NCBI GenBank assembly: GCA_905181935.1
Contig: CAJIZV010000002.1
Location: forward strand, 1-64,000
From: an uncultured Amylibacter sp.
GTDB taxonomy: Bacteria; Pseudomonadota; Alphaproteobacteria; Rhodobacterales; Rhodobacteraceae
DNA: 64,000 bases
Reading direction: 5' to 3'
Positions 28,249-37,345 of this stretch are shown here, in pieces. The position numbers and the translations under genes are program-made. Below the pieces are notes generated by a model. It saw nothing but the letters and a program-made list of their open reading frames with translations. It was not told the origin of the DNA and searched no databases. How positions within the stretch are numbered: the stretch's first letter is position 1; each line of letters opens with the position of its first letter.

Positions 28249-29330
28249 CAAAACCTCTCGTTGTTCTTAAAAACGTACAAAAGCTTTTTGGCGACTTTGT
28301 TGCAGTTAAAGCACTGAATCTTGAGATACATGAAGGTGAGTTTCTAGCCATAATGGGGCCATCTGGATGTGGTAAAACCACAACATTACGAATGCTTGCG
28401 GGATTAGAAGAGCCTTCAACTGGTGAAATTTATATGAATGATCAGGTTATGAATAAGGTCAAGCCCCATGAACGTGACACTCCATTAGTGTGGCAATCTT
28501 TAGCATTATTCCCGTTTTTAACAGTTATTGAAAACGTAGAGTTTGGTTTAAAAATGCGTGGAATAAATAAATCAGAACGCAAACGAAGAGCATTGGAATG
28601 GTTGGAAAAATTAGATATAATAGAGTTTGCTGATCGTGATATTTCCACTTTATCAGGTGGTCAAAAACAACGTGTTGCCCTCGCAAGGTCGTTAGTTTTA
28701 GAGCCTAAAATTCTATTATTAGATGAGCCTTTATCAGCTCTTGATGCTCATCTAGTAATCCGAATGCAGGCTGTATTAGTGCAATTGCAGCGTGAACTTG
28801 GAATTACCTTTGTTTATGTCACTCATTCGCAATCTGAGGCATTTGCGATGGCTGATAGAGTTGTGATCATGGGTAATGGTGAAATTTCTCAAGTGGGAAC
28901 CCCTAAAGATATTTATCGTTCACCACAAAATAAATTTGTAGCTGAATTTGTTGGAAGAAATAATATTTTATCAGGAACTGTTTTTGACTTAACAAACTTT
29001 GGGGCTCATATAAAAACAGTTTCAGGAACGTTTTCTGTAAGTTTGAAAACAGACAAATTACTTAAAGGACAAGAAGCAAGTTTTGTTATTTCAGCGGATC
29101 TTGTACACTTATCAGGTTCTAATCCTGAAGCCGAAAATAGTGTTCATTGTAAATTAATATCAGAAGAATTTGTTGGTTCTATGGTGACACTTTTCCTTGA
29201 AGATAAAAGTGATCAGGAATTTAAAGTCCAGATGCAAGAGCGTGAATTGTCCAAATTTGATTTGAAACCTGGTAGTGACATTTGGTTAAGTTGGAGCGCA
29301 CAAAGTGCCCATCTTTTAAATGTGAATTAG
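28245..29330 (+). CDS. ABC transporter ATP-binding protein, PotA-like
   Basis: This 361-residue ATPase has Walker A GPSGCGKTT (about 38-46), Q-loop WQSLALFPF, signature LSGGQKQRVALARSL, Walker B ILLLDEPLSALDAHL and switch His in THSQSEA. A C-terminal TOBE-type regulatory domain follows from about residue 240. It powers the importer made by the three genes upstream. The sequence VTHSQSEAFAMADR has S-Q where most relatives have D-Q. Confidence 0.93.
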   Translation: MTKPLVVLKNVQKLFGDFVAVKALNLEIHEGEFLAIMGPSGCGKTTTLRMLAGLEEPSTGEIYMNDQVMNKVKPHERDTPLVWQSLALFPFLTVIENVEFGLKMRGINKSERKRRALEWLEKLDIIEFADRDISTLSGGQKQRVALARSLVLEPKILLLDEPLSALDAHLVIRMQAVLVQLQRELGITFVYVTHSQSEAFAMADRVVIMGNGEISQVGTPKDIYRSPQNKFVAEFVGRNNILSGTVFDLTNFGAHIKTVSGTFSVSLKTDKLLKGQEASFVISADLVHLSGSNPEAENSVHCKLISEEFVGSMVTLFLEDKSDQEFKVQMQERELSKFDLKPGSDIWLSWSAQSAHLLNVN

Positions 29331-29334
29331 TTTT

Positions 29335-30216
29335 ATGATAAGAAACCCAATCCCGTGGCCTAATGGAGCAAAATGTGCAGTAGCAATAACGTTTGATATG
29401 GATGCAGATAGTCTTATTCATATTGCTAAACCAAGTGATAGCTTTGACAGGCTATATCCGATTTCTATGGGGCGATACGGGCCACAAGTTGCTATTCCAC
29501 GTATTCTTGACACGTATAAACGTTTGGGATTAAAGCAGTCATTTTTTGTACCTGGTTGGTGTTTAGAAACTTATCCTGATGTTATAGAATTAATTCTTCA
29601 AGATGGTCATGAGATTGGACATCACGGATACATACATGAAGATCCAATAAAAACGCGTGGGCACCAACGAGAATGGTTCGAACGTACCTTAGATTCTCAT
29701 ATGCGCATTTGTGGTGTGCTTCCGCGCGGGTATCGCGCACCTGTCTATAACATAACTACTGAAGTAGTTGATTTGATGATTGAGCATGGTATGCGATATG
29801 ATAGTTCTATGATGGCTGATGATATTCCTTACTCTTTGGAAACATCACGAGGGTCGCTTTTTGAAATGCCCGTACATTGGGGGACGGATGACTGGCCACC
29901 CTTTGCTCACTATGACGAAATTGGATATATGATGCCAGTTAAATCACCTAGTGAAGGATTATCTGGCTTTTGGGAGGAGTTTGAAGCTCAATATGAAGCA
30001 GGTGGGTTTTTTATGATGATTTTGCATCCTTTTTTAACAGGGAGGCTAGCCCGCTGGAAACAAGTTGAAGCTTGGATAGATAAAACTATGACGGAACGAA
30101 ATGTATGGTTTGCTACTTTAGACGAAATAGCTGATCATATGGATGAATTGATTAAAAAAAATATCTGGCAACCTAGCGTTGAAAAATTACCTTATTACTC
30201 AGGTACTATACTTTAA
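29335..30216 (+). CDS. NodB-type polysaccharide deacetylase family hydrolase
   Basis: This 293-residue metal-dependent amidohydrolase has a NodB fold. The metal site is visible: FDMDAD (Asp21/Asp23) and HEIGHHGYIH (His92 and His96 in an HxxxH motif), plus RGYRAPVYN and a C-terminal MMILHPF. Although named for polysaccharide deacetylases, the branch with this N-terminal PWPNGAKCAVAITFDMD also includes allantoinase PuuE-like and other cyclic-amide or amide hydrolases. Its place in an importer operon with a cytosine deaminase favours a small nitrogenous substrate, such as a ring-opened base, over cell-wall sugar. Confidence 0.75.
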   Translation: MIRNPIPWPNGAKCAVAITFDMDADSLIHIAKPSDSFDRLYPISMGRYGPQVAIPRILDTYKRLGLKQSFFVPGWCLETYPDVIELILQDGHEIGHHGYIHEDPIKTRGHQREWFERTLDSHMRICGVLPRGYRAPVYNITTEVVDLMIEHGMRYDSSMMADDIPYSLETSRGSLFEMPVHWGTDDWPPFAHYDEIGYMMPVKSPSEGLSGFWEEFEAQYEAGGFFMMILHPFLTGRLARWKQVEAWIDKTMTERNVWFATLDEIADHMDELIKKNIWQPSVEKLPYYSGTIL

Positions 30217-30233
30217 AAAAAGGATAATTATCG

Positions 30234-30677
30234 ATGAATAATGATGACAAGCGTTTGCTTCGTATTGCTTATGATGAGGCTAAATCAGGGTTTGATGAGG
30301 GAGGTTGTCCTATTGGGTCTGTTTTGGCTCGAGGGTCAGAGGTTGTGTCTCAGGGCCGAAATCAACGCGTACAAAAAGGTGACCCTATTGCACATGGCGA
30401 AATGGATGCATTGCGCAAAGCTGGCCGTCAAAAGACTTATAGTGATACAACACTTTATACATCTTTGAGCCCTTGTATGATGTGTAGTGGAACTATTATT
30501 CAGTTTGGTATTCCAAGAGTAGTTATTGGTGAAAATAAAAACTTTGGTGGTAATGAAGAATTTCTACGTTCAAAAGGCGTTGAGGTTATTATAGTAAATG
30601 ATCCTGAATGTATTGCATTAATGTCTAAGTTTATTGATGAAAAGCCAGAGCTTTGGGCAGAAGATATTGCTGAATAA
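30234..30677 (+). CDS. Cytosine deaminase, yeast FCY1-type
   Basis: This 147-residue zinc deaminase has HGE at residues 54-56 and PCMMC with Cys81 and Cys84, the classic CDA-superfamily site. The surrounding sequence (LYTSLSPCMMCSGTIIQFGIPRVVIGENKNF) and the C-terminal MSKFIDEKPELWAEDI follow the fungal cytosine deaminase Fcy1 closely, unlike the unrelated amidohydrolase CodA of Escherichia coli. It would convert cytosine, or a related aminopyrimidine, to uracil plus ammonia. An AAAGGA site precedes ATG 30234. It is the last gene of the importer operon. Confidence 0.85.
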   Translation: MNNDDKRLLRIAYDEAKSGFDEGGCPIGSVLARGSEVVSQGRNQRVQKGDPIAHGEMDALRKAGRQKTYSDTTLYTSLSPCMMCSGTIIQFGIPRVVIGENKNFGGNEEFLRSKGVEVIIVNDPECIALMSKFIDEKPELWAEDIAE

Positions 30678-30766
30678 AATAAATATCTTGTTTGTATTAA
30701 AAATATTAATTTTTTATAAGTATGTTAAGTCTTATTGAGCCAATTTCAAAAATATTTTTATAGTAA

Positions 30767-31621
30767 TTATATATCTCGATGGACTGTGGTAACTGAGTTA
30801 AAAAGTTTGCCCAAACTGGTTTCTAAAGCCTGAGTGATGGCAACAGATCTATGTTGCCCTCCAGTACACCCTATGGCCAAAGTTAAGTAGGTCTTTCCAG
30901 CTGCCGCATGCAAGGGGATCCAGTTTGTCATTAAGTTTAAGATATTTTCTACTGCCTCATGTGCTTTAGGTTGGGAGAAGACATATTCAGAGACAGCCAA
31001 ATCTAATCCAGTTTTGGAGCGTAGATCTGTTTCATAATAAGGGTTATCTAGAAAACGAACGTCGAACATAAAATCGGCATCCAAAGGAACTCCATTTTTG
31101 AATCCAAAGCTCATAATGTTCACAATAATATCAAGGCTAACATCACGATGTAAAACCATTTTCCCTATACGTTTTCTTAGCTCATGTGTTTTCATTAATG
31201 AAGTGTCTAATATGAAACTAGCTCGAGCCCTAATCTCTGCTAAAAGAATACGTTCGGCAGCTATGCATTCATATATACTATCGCTTTTTTGTATGGGATG
31301 TCGTCGGCGGGTTTCAGAATAGCGGCGAACCAAAACGTCATCATCACAGTCAAGAAATAGGATGTTGTGTGATGCACCTTCATTTTGCAAGTTATCAATG
31401 GTTATTAAAAAATTTGAAAAAAAGTCATGCCCCCGTACGTCTACAGCTATTGCAAGGCGTTGTTTGTATTTAGTTGATAGGGAAGTAAGTTGTGTCAAAT
31501 TTTGTAGAAATACTAATGGCATATTGTCTATGCAAAAAAAATCAAGATCCTCCAAAACTTTCATAACCTCTGCTCTTCCTGCACCTGATATACCAGTAAC
31601 AAACAAGATCGATTCATTCAT
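30767..31621 (-). CDS. RapZ/YvcJ family nucleotide-binding protein with altered P-loop
   Basis: This 284-residue protein belongs to the RapZ (RNase adapter) family. Family marks are the N-terminal ILFVTGISGAG, EDLDFFCIDNMP, RRRHPIQ, MSFGFKNGVP, RFLDNPYY, LRSKTGLD and C-terminal IGCTGGQHRSVAI. The Walker A motif, normally GxSGxGKS, reads GISGAGRAEV here, so the lysine and serine that hold the nucleotide phosphates are replaced. The C-terminal GGKHRS also has Q instead of K. It is not beside HPr kinase or PTS genes, the usual alphaproteobacterial context. It may be a divergent or non-hydrolysing homologue. Confidence 0.8.
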   Translation of the reverse strand: MNESILFVTGISGAGRAEVMKVLEDLDFFCIDNMPLVFLQNLTQLTSLSTKYKQRLAIAVDVRGHDFFSNFLITIDNLQNEGASHNILFLDCDDDVLVRRYSETRRRHPIQKSDSIYECIAAERILLAEIRARASFILDTSLMKTHELRKRIGKMVLHRDVSLDIIVNIMSFGFKNGVPLDADFMFDVRFLDNPYYETDLRSKTGLDLAVSEYVFSQPKAHEAVENILNLMTNWIPLHAAAGKTYLTLAIGCTGGQHRSVAITQALETSLGKLFNSVTTVHRDI

Positions 31622-31684
31622 TTTTTGGGTCTCCTTTTTATTATAATCAAATTATTTTGATAGCCCTAAAGTTAAGTATATTGC

Positions 31685-32524
31685 TCATTTTAGGCTCTCT
31701 ATTAAATATTTAGGTGACTTGCAGCCATTATTAGCAATTAATCTATTAAGTACTGCGTCATGATTGTTATTTATAAAATCAGACGCATATATTCCACTTT
31801 GTATTAGTAACGTATCCCAACCGGCAGTGTGTCCTCCAACTATGTCATGATCTAAACTATCTCCAACCATCAGAAGTCGATTTGCATTAAGCTCTTTTTT
31901 TAAACCATCAAAAATAGGTTTATGTGGCTTACCATAAAATATTACTTTGCCACCACGCTTGCGATATGAGTGCGCCAAAGTTCCTGGTGAAACTACTATC
32001 TGGCCTCCTGCGCGCGGACTAAATAGGTCAGGATTTGAACAATATATTGGCAAATTTTTAGTAAATGCTTGATCTAAGATATCCTGTAACTGCAGGGTGC
32101 TATGGTCATCAGGTATACCCATTAGTAAAATTGCTTGAGCAGTTTTTACCGAATTTTCAAACTTTATATTAAGACCTTTAGCCCAATTAATAGCATCGCC
32201 AGAATTACTTTCTATTGAAAAAAAATGTTGCTCAACAATTGTACCGTTTAGAATATCTTGCCACATTGCTTCCCCACTGGTCATCACAAACTCGAACAAA
32301 GATGGTGCAAAACCCATGCTTACTATGCGCGCAGTATTTGTGTCACTTCGTTTTCCTGAATTTGATAACACAGCTAAGCGTGTGCCATTTTTTGTAAGAT
32401 TATTCAAACATTCTATAGCATTAGCATATGGATCTTTACCATCATGCAGCACTCCGTATTGATCTAAAACTATAACATCATAGTTGGAAGCTATCGTTGA
32501 TATATTATCTATTATTTGTGCCAT
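31685..32524 (-). CDS. HAD superfamily class IIA phosphatase
   Basis: This 279-residue NagD-like HAD hydrolase has motif I DQYGVLHDG at about residues 21-29 (nucleophile Asp), motif II LSNSGKRSD, a C2-type cap in the middle, a conserved Lys in YGKPHKPIF and motif IV GDSLDHDIVGG. Class IIA enzymes remove phosphate from small metabolites such as sugar phosphates or nucleotides. Specificity is unknown. It lies 63 bases upstream of the RapZ-like gene on the same strand, so they may be co-transcribed. Confidence 0.85.
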   Translation of the reverse strand: MAQIIDNISTIASNYDVIVLDQYGVLHDGKDPYANAIECLNNLTKNGTRLAVLSNSGKRSDTNTARIVSMGFAPSLFEFVMTSGEAMWQDILNGTIVEQHFFSIESNSGDAINWAKGLNIKFENSVKTAQAILLMGIPDDHSTLQLQDILDQAFTKNLPIYCSNPDLFSPRAGGQIVVSPGTLAHSYRKRGGKVIFYGKPHKPIFDGLKKELNANRLLMVGDSLDHDIVGGHTAGWDTLLIQSGIYASDFINNNHDAVLNRLIANNGCKSPKYLIESLK

Positions 32525-32839
32525 CTTAGCTTACTGATAGCCATAATTTATTATAATTATGCACATTGTTCCTTCATTTGTCTGATATTTAAAATTTTTG
32601 ATTGTGGTGATTTGCAAAATGACACTGAGTGAAAATAAATACTAAATTATTCGGCAACCTCTATGACATAGTTAATCCATTATTTTAATAATCTTATTAT
32701 AAAATCATTTATCTGTCACTAGATAAACTTAGAATTAGCACTGGATCGAAACAAAACGAATATTCGTTGTTGATATTTGATATTTTTTAGTGTTCCATAT
32801 CCTCACATCAAATTTATTTAATCTAGGGAGAGTTAAATT
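32525..32839. promoter_or_regulatory. Divergent region with 14 bp palindrome
   Basis: No gene. This region separates the HAD phosphatase from the Fbp-type importer. A perfect palindrome AACGAATATTCGTT lies at 32755-32768, 72 bases before ATG 32840. It is a candidate operator. It matches neither the Irr ICE box nor the iron-Rhodo-box pattern. Confidence 0.4.
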
Positions 32840-34093
32840 ATGAAGTTAACAAAACGATATCTTTTAAAAACACTTTCAAAAGCTGCTGCAATTGCGTTGT
32901 TTTCAACAACGGCAACATTTTCTGTAGCTGATGGAATATCAGCAAAGCTTGATGCATGGTTGATGGAGAATTCACTAGGATCGCACGCAACTGGCCAAGA
33001 AAACTGGGATGAAATTGTTGCTGCAGCCAAAGAAGAAGGTGAGGTATCTGTTTACACAGCTTCTGGTAGAATTGCAAAATTAGTTGACCATTTTGAAGCT
33101 CTTTACCCTGGAATTAAACTTACCGTTTATGATTTAGGCTCAGTTAAGACGATTGAAAAAACGGTACGTGAACAAGATGCAGGTATTTTTACAACTGATG
33201 TTATTACAACAGGTAATTCAGGACAGGTGATATATGAGCTTTTAGGAAAAAATCGTATTTTTAATTATGTGCCTTCGCATTATGTAGACCGAATTCCTTC
33301 GGAAAATCGCGATCCATTACTTGTTCGCGTAAATGAAGCCATGGTTTTTTTCTATAATACGGAAGTACATCCAGATGGTGCGCCAATAAGCAATGTTTGG
33401 GAATTAACACAAGAAAAATATCGTGGTCGTGTAGGAATAAAAAACCCAATGTCATCAGGATCTTCACTTATGGGGCTAGCAACGTTAGTTCAAAATCCTG
33501 AAGAAATGGCTGCAGCATATAAACGTTTAACTGGAGAAGATATTATTCTTGGTGATGGCGTGCCTGATGCTGGTTATGAGTTTGTACGCAGAATGTTAGC
33601 TAATGATATAGTAATTTATAAGTCAGGATCAAAATTAGTAGATGCTTCTGGCAAAGCTGGCCAAGATGATGCGCTAATTGTTATGGGAAGTATGACATAC
33701 ATTTCTCGTAATGAATCTAAAGGTAATGTGAATGCAATCTTGTCAGACTTAGATCCTGTCTCACGTTTAGTTTTTCCTACCTTTATGTCAATTGGTGCAC
33801 ATGCCCCAAATCCGAACGCAGCAAAGGTTCTGATTGCATATCTATTAGGAAGTACAGACATAAATCTAGATACCAAACTTGAGAAACCATACATCGAGGG
33901 AGCAAGCTTTGATTTACTTCAGGGATTGGCACCATATCACGATGCAGGCTCAGTAAGTCCTCGTAATGATGTTCCATTGCCTCAAGGTGGAGAAATCTGG
34001 GATGAAATGAAGGGTTGGAATGTTTCTGCTAAATTTATGTGGGAGCAAGGGCCTAAACTGCGTGATTTTTGGAATATACACGCAAGCCAATAA
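32840..34093 (+). CDS. ABC transporter substrate-binding protein, FbpA/AfuA-like
   Basis: This 417-residue periplasmic protein of the Fe3+-type binding family has a signal peptide ending near ATFSVADG and then VSVYTASGRIAKLVDHFEALYP, which opens the first lobe. YNTEVHPDGAPISNVWELTQEKYRGRVGI is typical of the family. The paired tyrosines that bind iron in true FbpA are not evident, so the ligand could be another anion or an organophosphonate. A GGGAGAG site precedes the ATG. The ATPase and a double permease follow directly. Confidence 0.8.
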   Translation: MKLTKRYLLKTLSKAAAIALFSTTATFSVADGISAKLDAWLMENSLGSHATGQENWDEIVAAAKEEGEVSVYTASGRIAKLVDHFEALYPGIKLTVYDLGSVKTIEKTVREQDAGIFTTDVITTGNSGQVIYELLGKNRIFNYVPSHYVDRIPSENRDPLLVRVNEAMVFFYNTEVHPDGAPISNVWELTQEKYRGRVGIKNPMSSGSSLMGLATLVQNPEEMAAAYKRLTGEDIILGDGVPDAGYEFVRRMLANDIVIYKSGSKLVDASGKAGQDDALIVMGSMTYISRNESKGNVNAILSDLDPVSRLVFPTFMSIGAHAPNPNAAKVLIAYLLGSTDINLDTKLEKPYIEGASFDLLQGLAPYHDAGSVSPRNDVPLPQGGEIWDEMKGWNVSAKFMWEQGPKLRDFWNIHASQ

Positions 34094-34105
34094 AGGGCGC
34101 TTAAA

Positions 34106-35197
34106 ATGGGACAGATACTTCTCAATGGGATCGTAAAGTCCTATGGAAAAGAGGTCGTGGTTAAAAACCTCGACCTCACAGTTGAAACTGGAGAATTTTT
34201 AACAATTCTTGGACCATCAGGTTGTGGTAAAACTACGACACTTAGAATGATAGCTGGTTTAGAAGAGCCAGATCAAGGGATGATAAAGTTAGATGATAAG
34301 GTGGTTTTTTCGCGAAATGATGGTGTAGTTGTTCCACCAGAGGCTCGTCATCTTGGGCTGATATTTCAGAGTTATGCTTTGTGGCCGCACATGACAGTTG
34401 CAAAAAATATTACTCTGGCTTTAAAAGAGCAAAAAATATCTAAAAGTGAAATTGCCCAGCGATTAGAAAACGCATTGGATATGGTACAGCTCACAGGTTA
34501 TGCTGAACGATATCCATCTGAGTTATCAGGTGGGCAGCAACAAAGGGTTGCGGTAGCTCGATTAATTGCTTTGAGGCCATCCATCTTGCTTATGGATGAA
34601 CCATTATCTAATCTTGATGCTAAATTACGCACAGAGATGCGTGCTAGTTTAAAGCGTTTGCACCGTGATCTTGGGGCCACAACTGTTTATGTTACTCACG
34701 ATCAAATAGAAGCCTTAACACTTTCTGACCGTATTATAATCATGAATGAGGGGCAAATAATGCAAGAAGGATCCCCATATGATATTTATCATCATCCAGC
34801 AAATATTTTTGTAGCTGAGTTTATTGGTGATCCTGGCATCAATTTATTTAAAGGTACTATTTCCAACGGTATGCTTGACTGTGGTGCTATTTCAATTTCT
34901 TTACCTACTACTATAGCAAATAGGGGTGGTAATTTAATCGCAGGAATAAGACCAGAAAAAATAAAGGTATCTGAAACTGCCAAAAATGGCTGGCAAGAAG
35001 TTACAACCGGTATATTACAACCTACTGGTGCTAATACAATACTTGAGGTTAAAGCGGAAGATATTCCTATAACTTTATTACAAACTGGTTTTATCACATT
35101 ATCAGAAGATACTCCACTTTGGATTGATTTTGAGACTGATGCGCTAAGCTTTTTTGATACAGAAACGCAAGAAAATTTGCGAAATGAGGTTAGTTAA
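34106..35197 (+). CDS. ABC transporter ATP-binding protein, FbpC-like
   Basis: This 363-residue ATPase has Walker A GPSGCGKTT (about 37-45), signature LSGGQQQRVAVARL, Walker B ILLMDEPLSNLDAKL, switch His in VTHDQIEAL and a C-terminal TOBE domain. It energises the importer formed with the binding protein 12 bases upstream and the permease 4 bases downstream. Confidence 0.92.
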   Translation: MGQILLNGIVKSYGKEVVVKNLDLTVETGEFLTILGPSGCGKTTTLRMIAGLEEPDQGMIKLDDKVVFSRNDGVVVPPEARHLGLIFQSYALWPHMTVAKNITLALKEQKISKSEIAQRLENALDMVQLTGYAERYPSELSGGQQQRVAVARLIALRPSILLMDEPLSNLDAKLRTEMRASLKRLHRDLGATTVYVTHDQIEALTLSDRIIIMNEGQIMQEGSPYDIYHHPANIFVAEFIGDPGINLFKGTISNGMLDCGAISISLPTTIANRGGNLIAGIRPEKIKVSETAKNGWQEVTTGILQPTGANTILEVKAEDIPITLLQTGFITLSEDTPLWIDFETDALSFFDTETQENLRNEVS

Positions 35198-35201
35198 CAT
35201 A

Positions 35202-37043
35202 ATGATAAAAGCACCTATAGGTATTGGGAAGCCAGCATTTTGGTCTGTGCAAAATATTTCTTATCAGGCCTATAGGTTGAAAACTCGACCTGAACTGATT
35301 ATTGGTGTTTTGGCGCTTTGTTTTCTAAGTTTTGTGGTGCTGGTACCATTATTGCAAATTATTCAAGATGCATTTACGTTCCAAAGCTATGATCTTTCCT
35401 ATGAACCTGACGGTGTCGTGGGTAGTTTTACATTATTCCATATAGATCGAGTGTTTAATCAACCTATTTCAACAGCACTATTCTATAAACCATTGCTTAA
35501 CAGTCTTAAGATGGGGTTTGCGGTTACAGCTATTGCATTGGTCGTTGGTTTTAGCCTTGCGTGGTTAATGGTTAGAACAAATGTACATTTTAAAGGCGTT
35601 TTTGGTGCAATGTTAGTGTTTCCATATATGATGCCTTCATGGGTAATGGCTATCGCCTGGCTTAGTTTGTTCAAAAATGACCGCATCGGTGGATCAGAAG
35701 GGTTACTTACTTATTTGACTGGTATCCAAGCTCCAGATTGGGTTGCATACGGAATTTTTCCAATCGTTATTACTCTTGCGTTACATTATTATGCTTATGC
35801 ATATTTACTGATATCAGGTGCTTTGGCGACAGTTGATAGTGAGCTTGAGGAGGCTGGAGCCACCAGTGGAATGGGTAAGTGGAAGAGAATTCGCGTTATC
35901 ACCATGCCTTTGCTGATGCCAGCAATAGGTTCAGCTATTGTGCTAACATTTATTCGTATTTTGGGAACATTTGGTACACCTGCATTGTTAGGATTACCAG
36001 TACGGTTTTTTACTTTTTCTACACAAATTTATGCCTCAATAAACGCGCGTAACCAAGGTGATGCATTCGTTCTGGCTTTAGTCTTGATCGTGTTGGCAAT
36101 TTCTTTTATTTGGATTAATAGTCGCATCATTGGTGTCCGCAAGAGCTATGTAACTATGACAGGAAAAGGCTTTCGAAAAAGTGAAAGTGATCTTGGAAAA
36201 ATGCGCTGGCCTATAACAATTTTAGTTATTTTATTTTTATGTATGACGGTAGCATTACCACTAATCTTGCTCCTGTGGGAATCTTTAACTCTTATTCCTG
36301 GAAATTATAGTATCTCAAATTTAACAACTTATTTCTGGAACGGGAAAGGTAATATTAATTTGGCTTATGGGGAACCTGGCATAATTCATAATAAGGGAAT
36401 TCTTGAAGCATTATTTAATTCAATAAAACTTGGCTTTGCTGCTGCCTTATTTAATGGAGTACTTGGCCTTTTGGTAGGGTATGCCGTTGTTCGTGGGCGC
36501 GGTGCACGTTTGTCCAAATGGTTGGAAGCTATTGCTTTTGCGCCATACATATTCCCGTCAATTGCATTAGGAGCAATTTATATTGGCATGTTCTCAACCA
36601 ATATTGGGCCTGTTCCTGCACTTTATGGCACATTTACTATTCTTGTATTAATCACGGTGATCAAAAACTTGCCCTTCACTTCACGTACTGGAATTGCTGC
36701 AATTCTGCAAATACACCAATCGCTAGAGGAAGCTGCTCGTGTACAGGGTATCGGCTGGTTTAGGCGCATGTTTCGTATTATCATTCCTTTGTCTATGAGC
36801 GGGCTAGTTGCAGGAATGTTGTTAACGTTTATTACTGCAATGCGAGAATTATCTCTAATTATTTTACTTATTTCACCTGGCAACATGGTTTTAACTGGCT
36901 TAATATTTAGTTACCAGGAAATGGATATGTCGCAGCATTCAAGTGCTGTGACCTTAATGCTAGTTCTTCTTATTATTGTAATTAGTGTAATTGTTCGTTT
37001 GATTACACGCAGTGCTGGAGTTGGGCGATTAAATGTAACGTAG
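35202..37043 (+). CDS. ABC transporter permease, FbpB-like fused double permease
   Basis: This protein of about 613 residues carries two MetI-type permease domains in tandem, about 12 helices, as is usual for FbpB/ThiP-type importers. The two coupling loops are visible: EEAGATSGMGKWKRIRVITMPL in the first half and EEAARVQGIGWFRRMFRIIIPL in the second. The start is ATG 35202 with a GAGG site. A longer frame from a TTG at 35154 overlaps the ATPase gene and is rejected. It completes a one-permease ABC importer. Confidence 0.9.
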   Translation: MIKAPIGIGKPAFWSVQNISYQAYRLKTRPELIIGVLALCFLSFVVLVPLLQIIQDAFTFQSYDLSYEPDGVVGSFTLFHIDRVFNQPISTALFYKPLLNSLKMGFAVTAIALVVGFSLAWLMVRTNVHFKGVFGAMLVFPYMMPSWVMAIAWLSLFKNDRIGGSEGLLTYLTGIQAPDWVAYGIFPIVITLALHYYAYAYLLISGALATVDSELEEAGATSGMGKWKRIRVITMPLLMPAIGSAIVLTFIRILGTFGTPALLGLPVRFFTFSTQIYASINARNQGDAFVLALVLIVLAISFIWINSRIIGVRKSYVTMTGKGFRKSESDLGKMRWPITILVILFLCMTVALPLILLLWESLTLIPGNYSISNLTTYFWNGKGNINLAYGEPGIIHNKGILEALFNSIKLGFAAALFNGVLGLLVGYAVVRGRGARLSKWLEAIAFAPYIFPSIALGAIYIGMFSTNIGPVPALYGTFTILVLITVIKNLPFTSRTGIAAILQIHQSLEEAARVQGIGWFRRMFRIIIPLSMSGLVAGMLLTFITAMRELSLIILLISPGNMVLTGLIFSYQEMDMSQHSSAVTLMLVLLIIVISVIVRLITRSAGVGRLNVT

Positions 37044-37345
37044 TTTTAATATATAACAGGTTTTTAAATATACTTAATAGCTGACAATAAAGTATTGTAA
37101 GATTTTCGGTGTGTTTATTACTCTAGCTAAAACTCTTACAGTTGGGCGTAGTCCAAAACATTCCACGTAGCTGAATATGTAAATGACTCAAATATCTACT
37201 TTAAAATTAACCAAACTTTTAATAACTTCATAAAACGCTGAAAAGGTTAGTTATGATTTAAATTTTTTTTACAAAAGTCGCCATTTTTATGTTTATGGTT
37301 AGATAAAAGAGTTTAATAAGATTTATTAATAAAAAGGGTTAAAAA
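37044..37345. other. Intergenic region, no gene seen
   Basis: This AT-rich 302 bp stretch has no convincing frame and no strong hairpin. An AAGGG site at its end serves the next gene. Confidence 0.3.
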
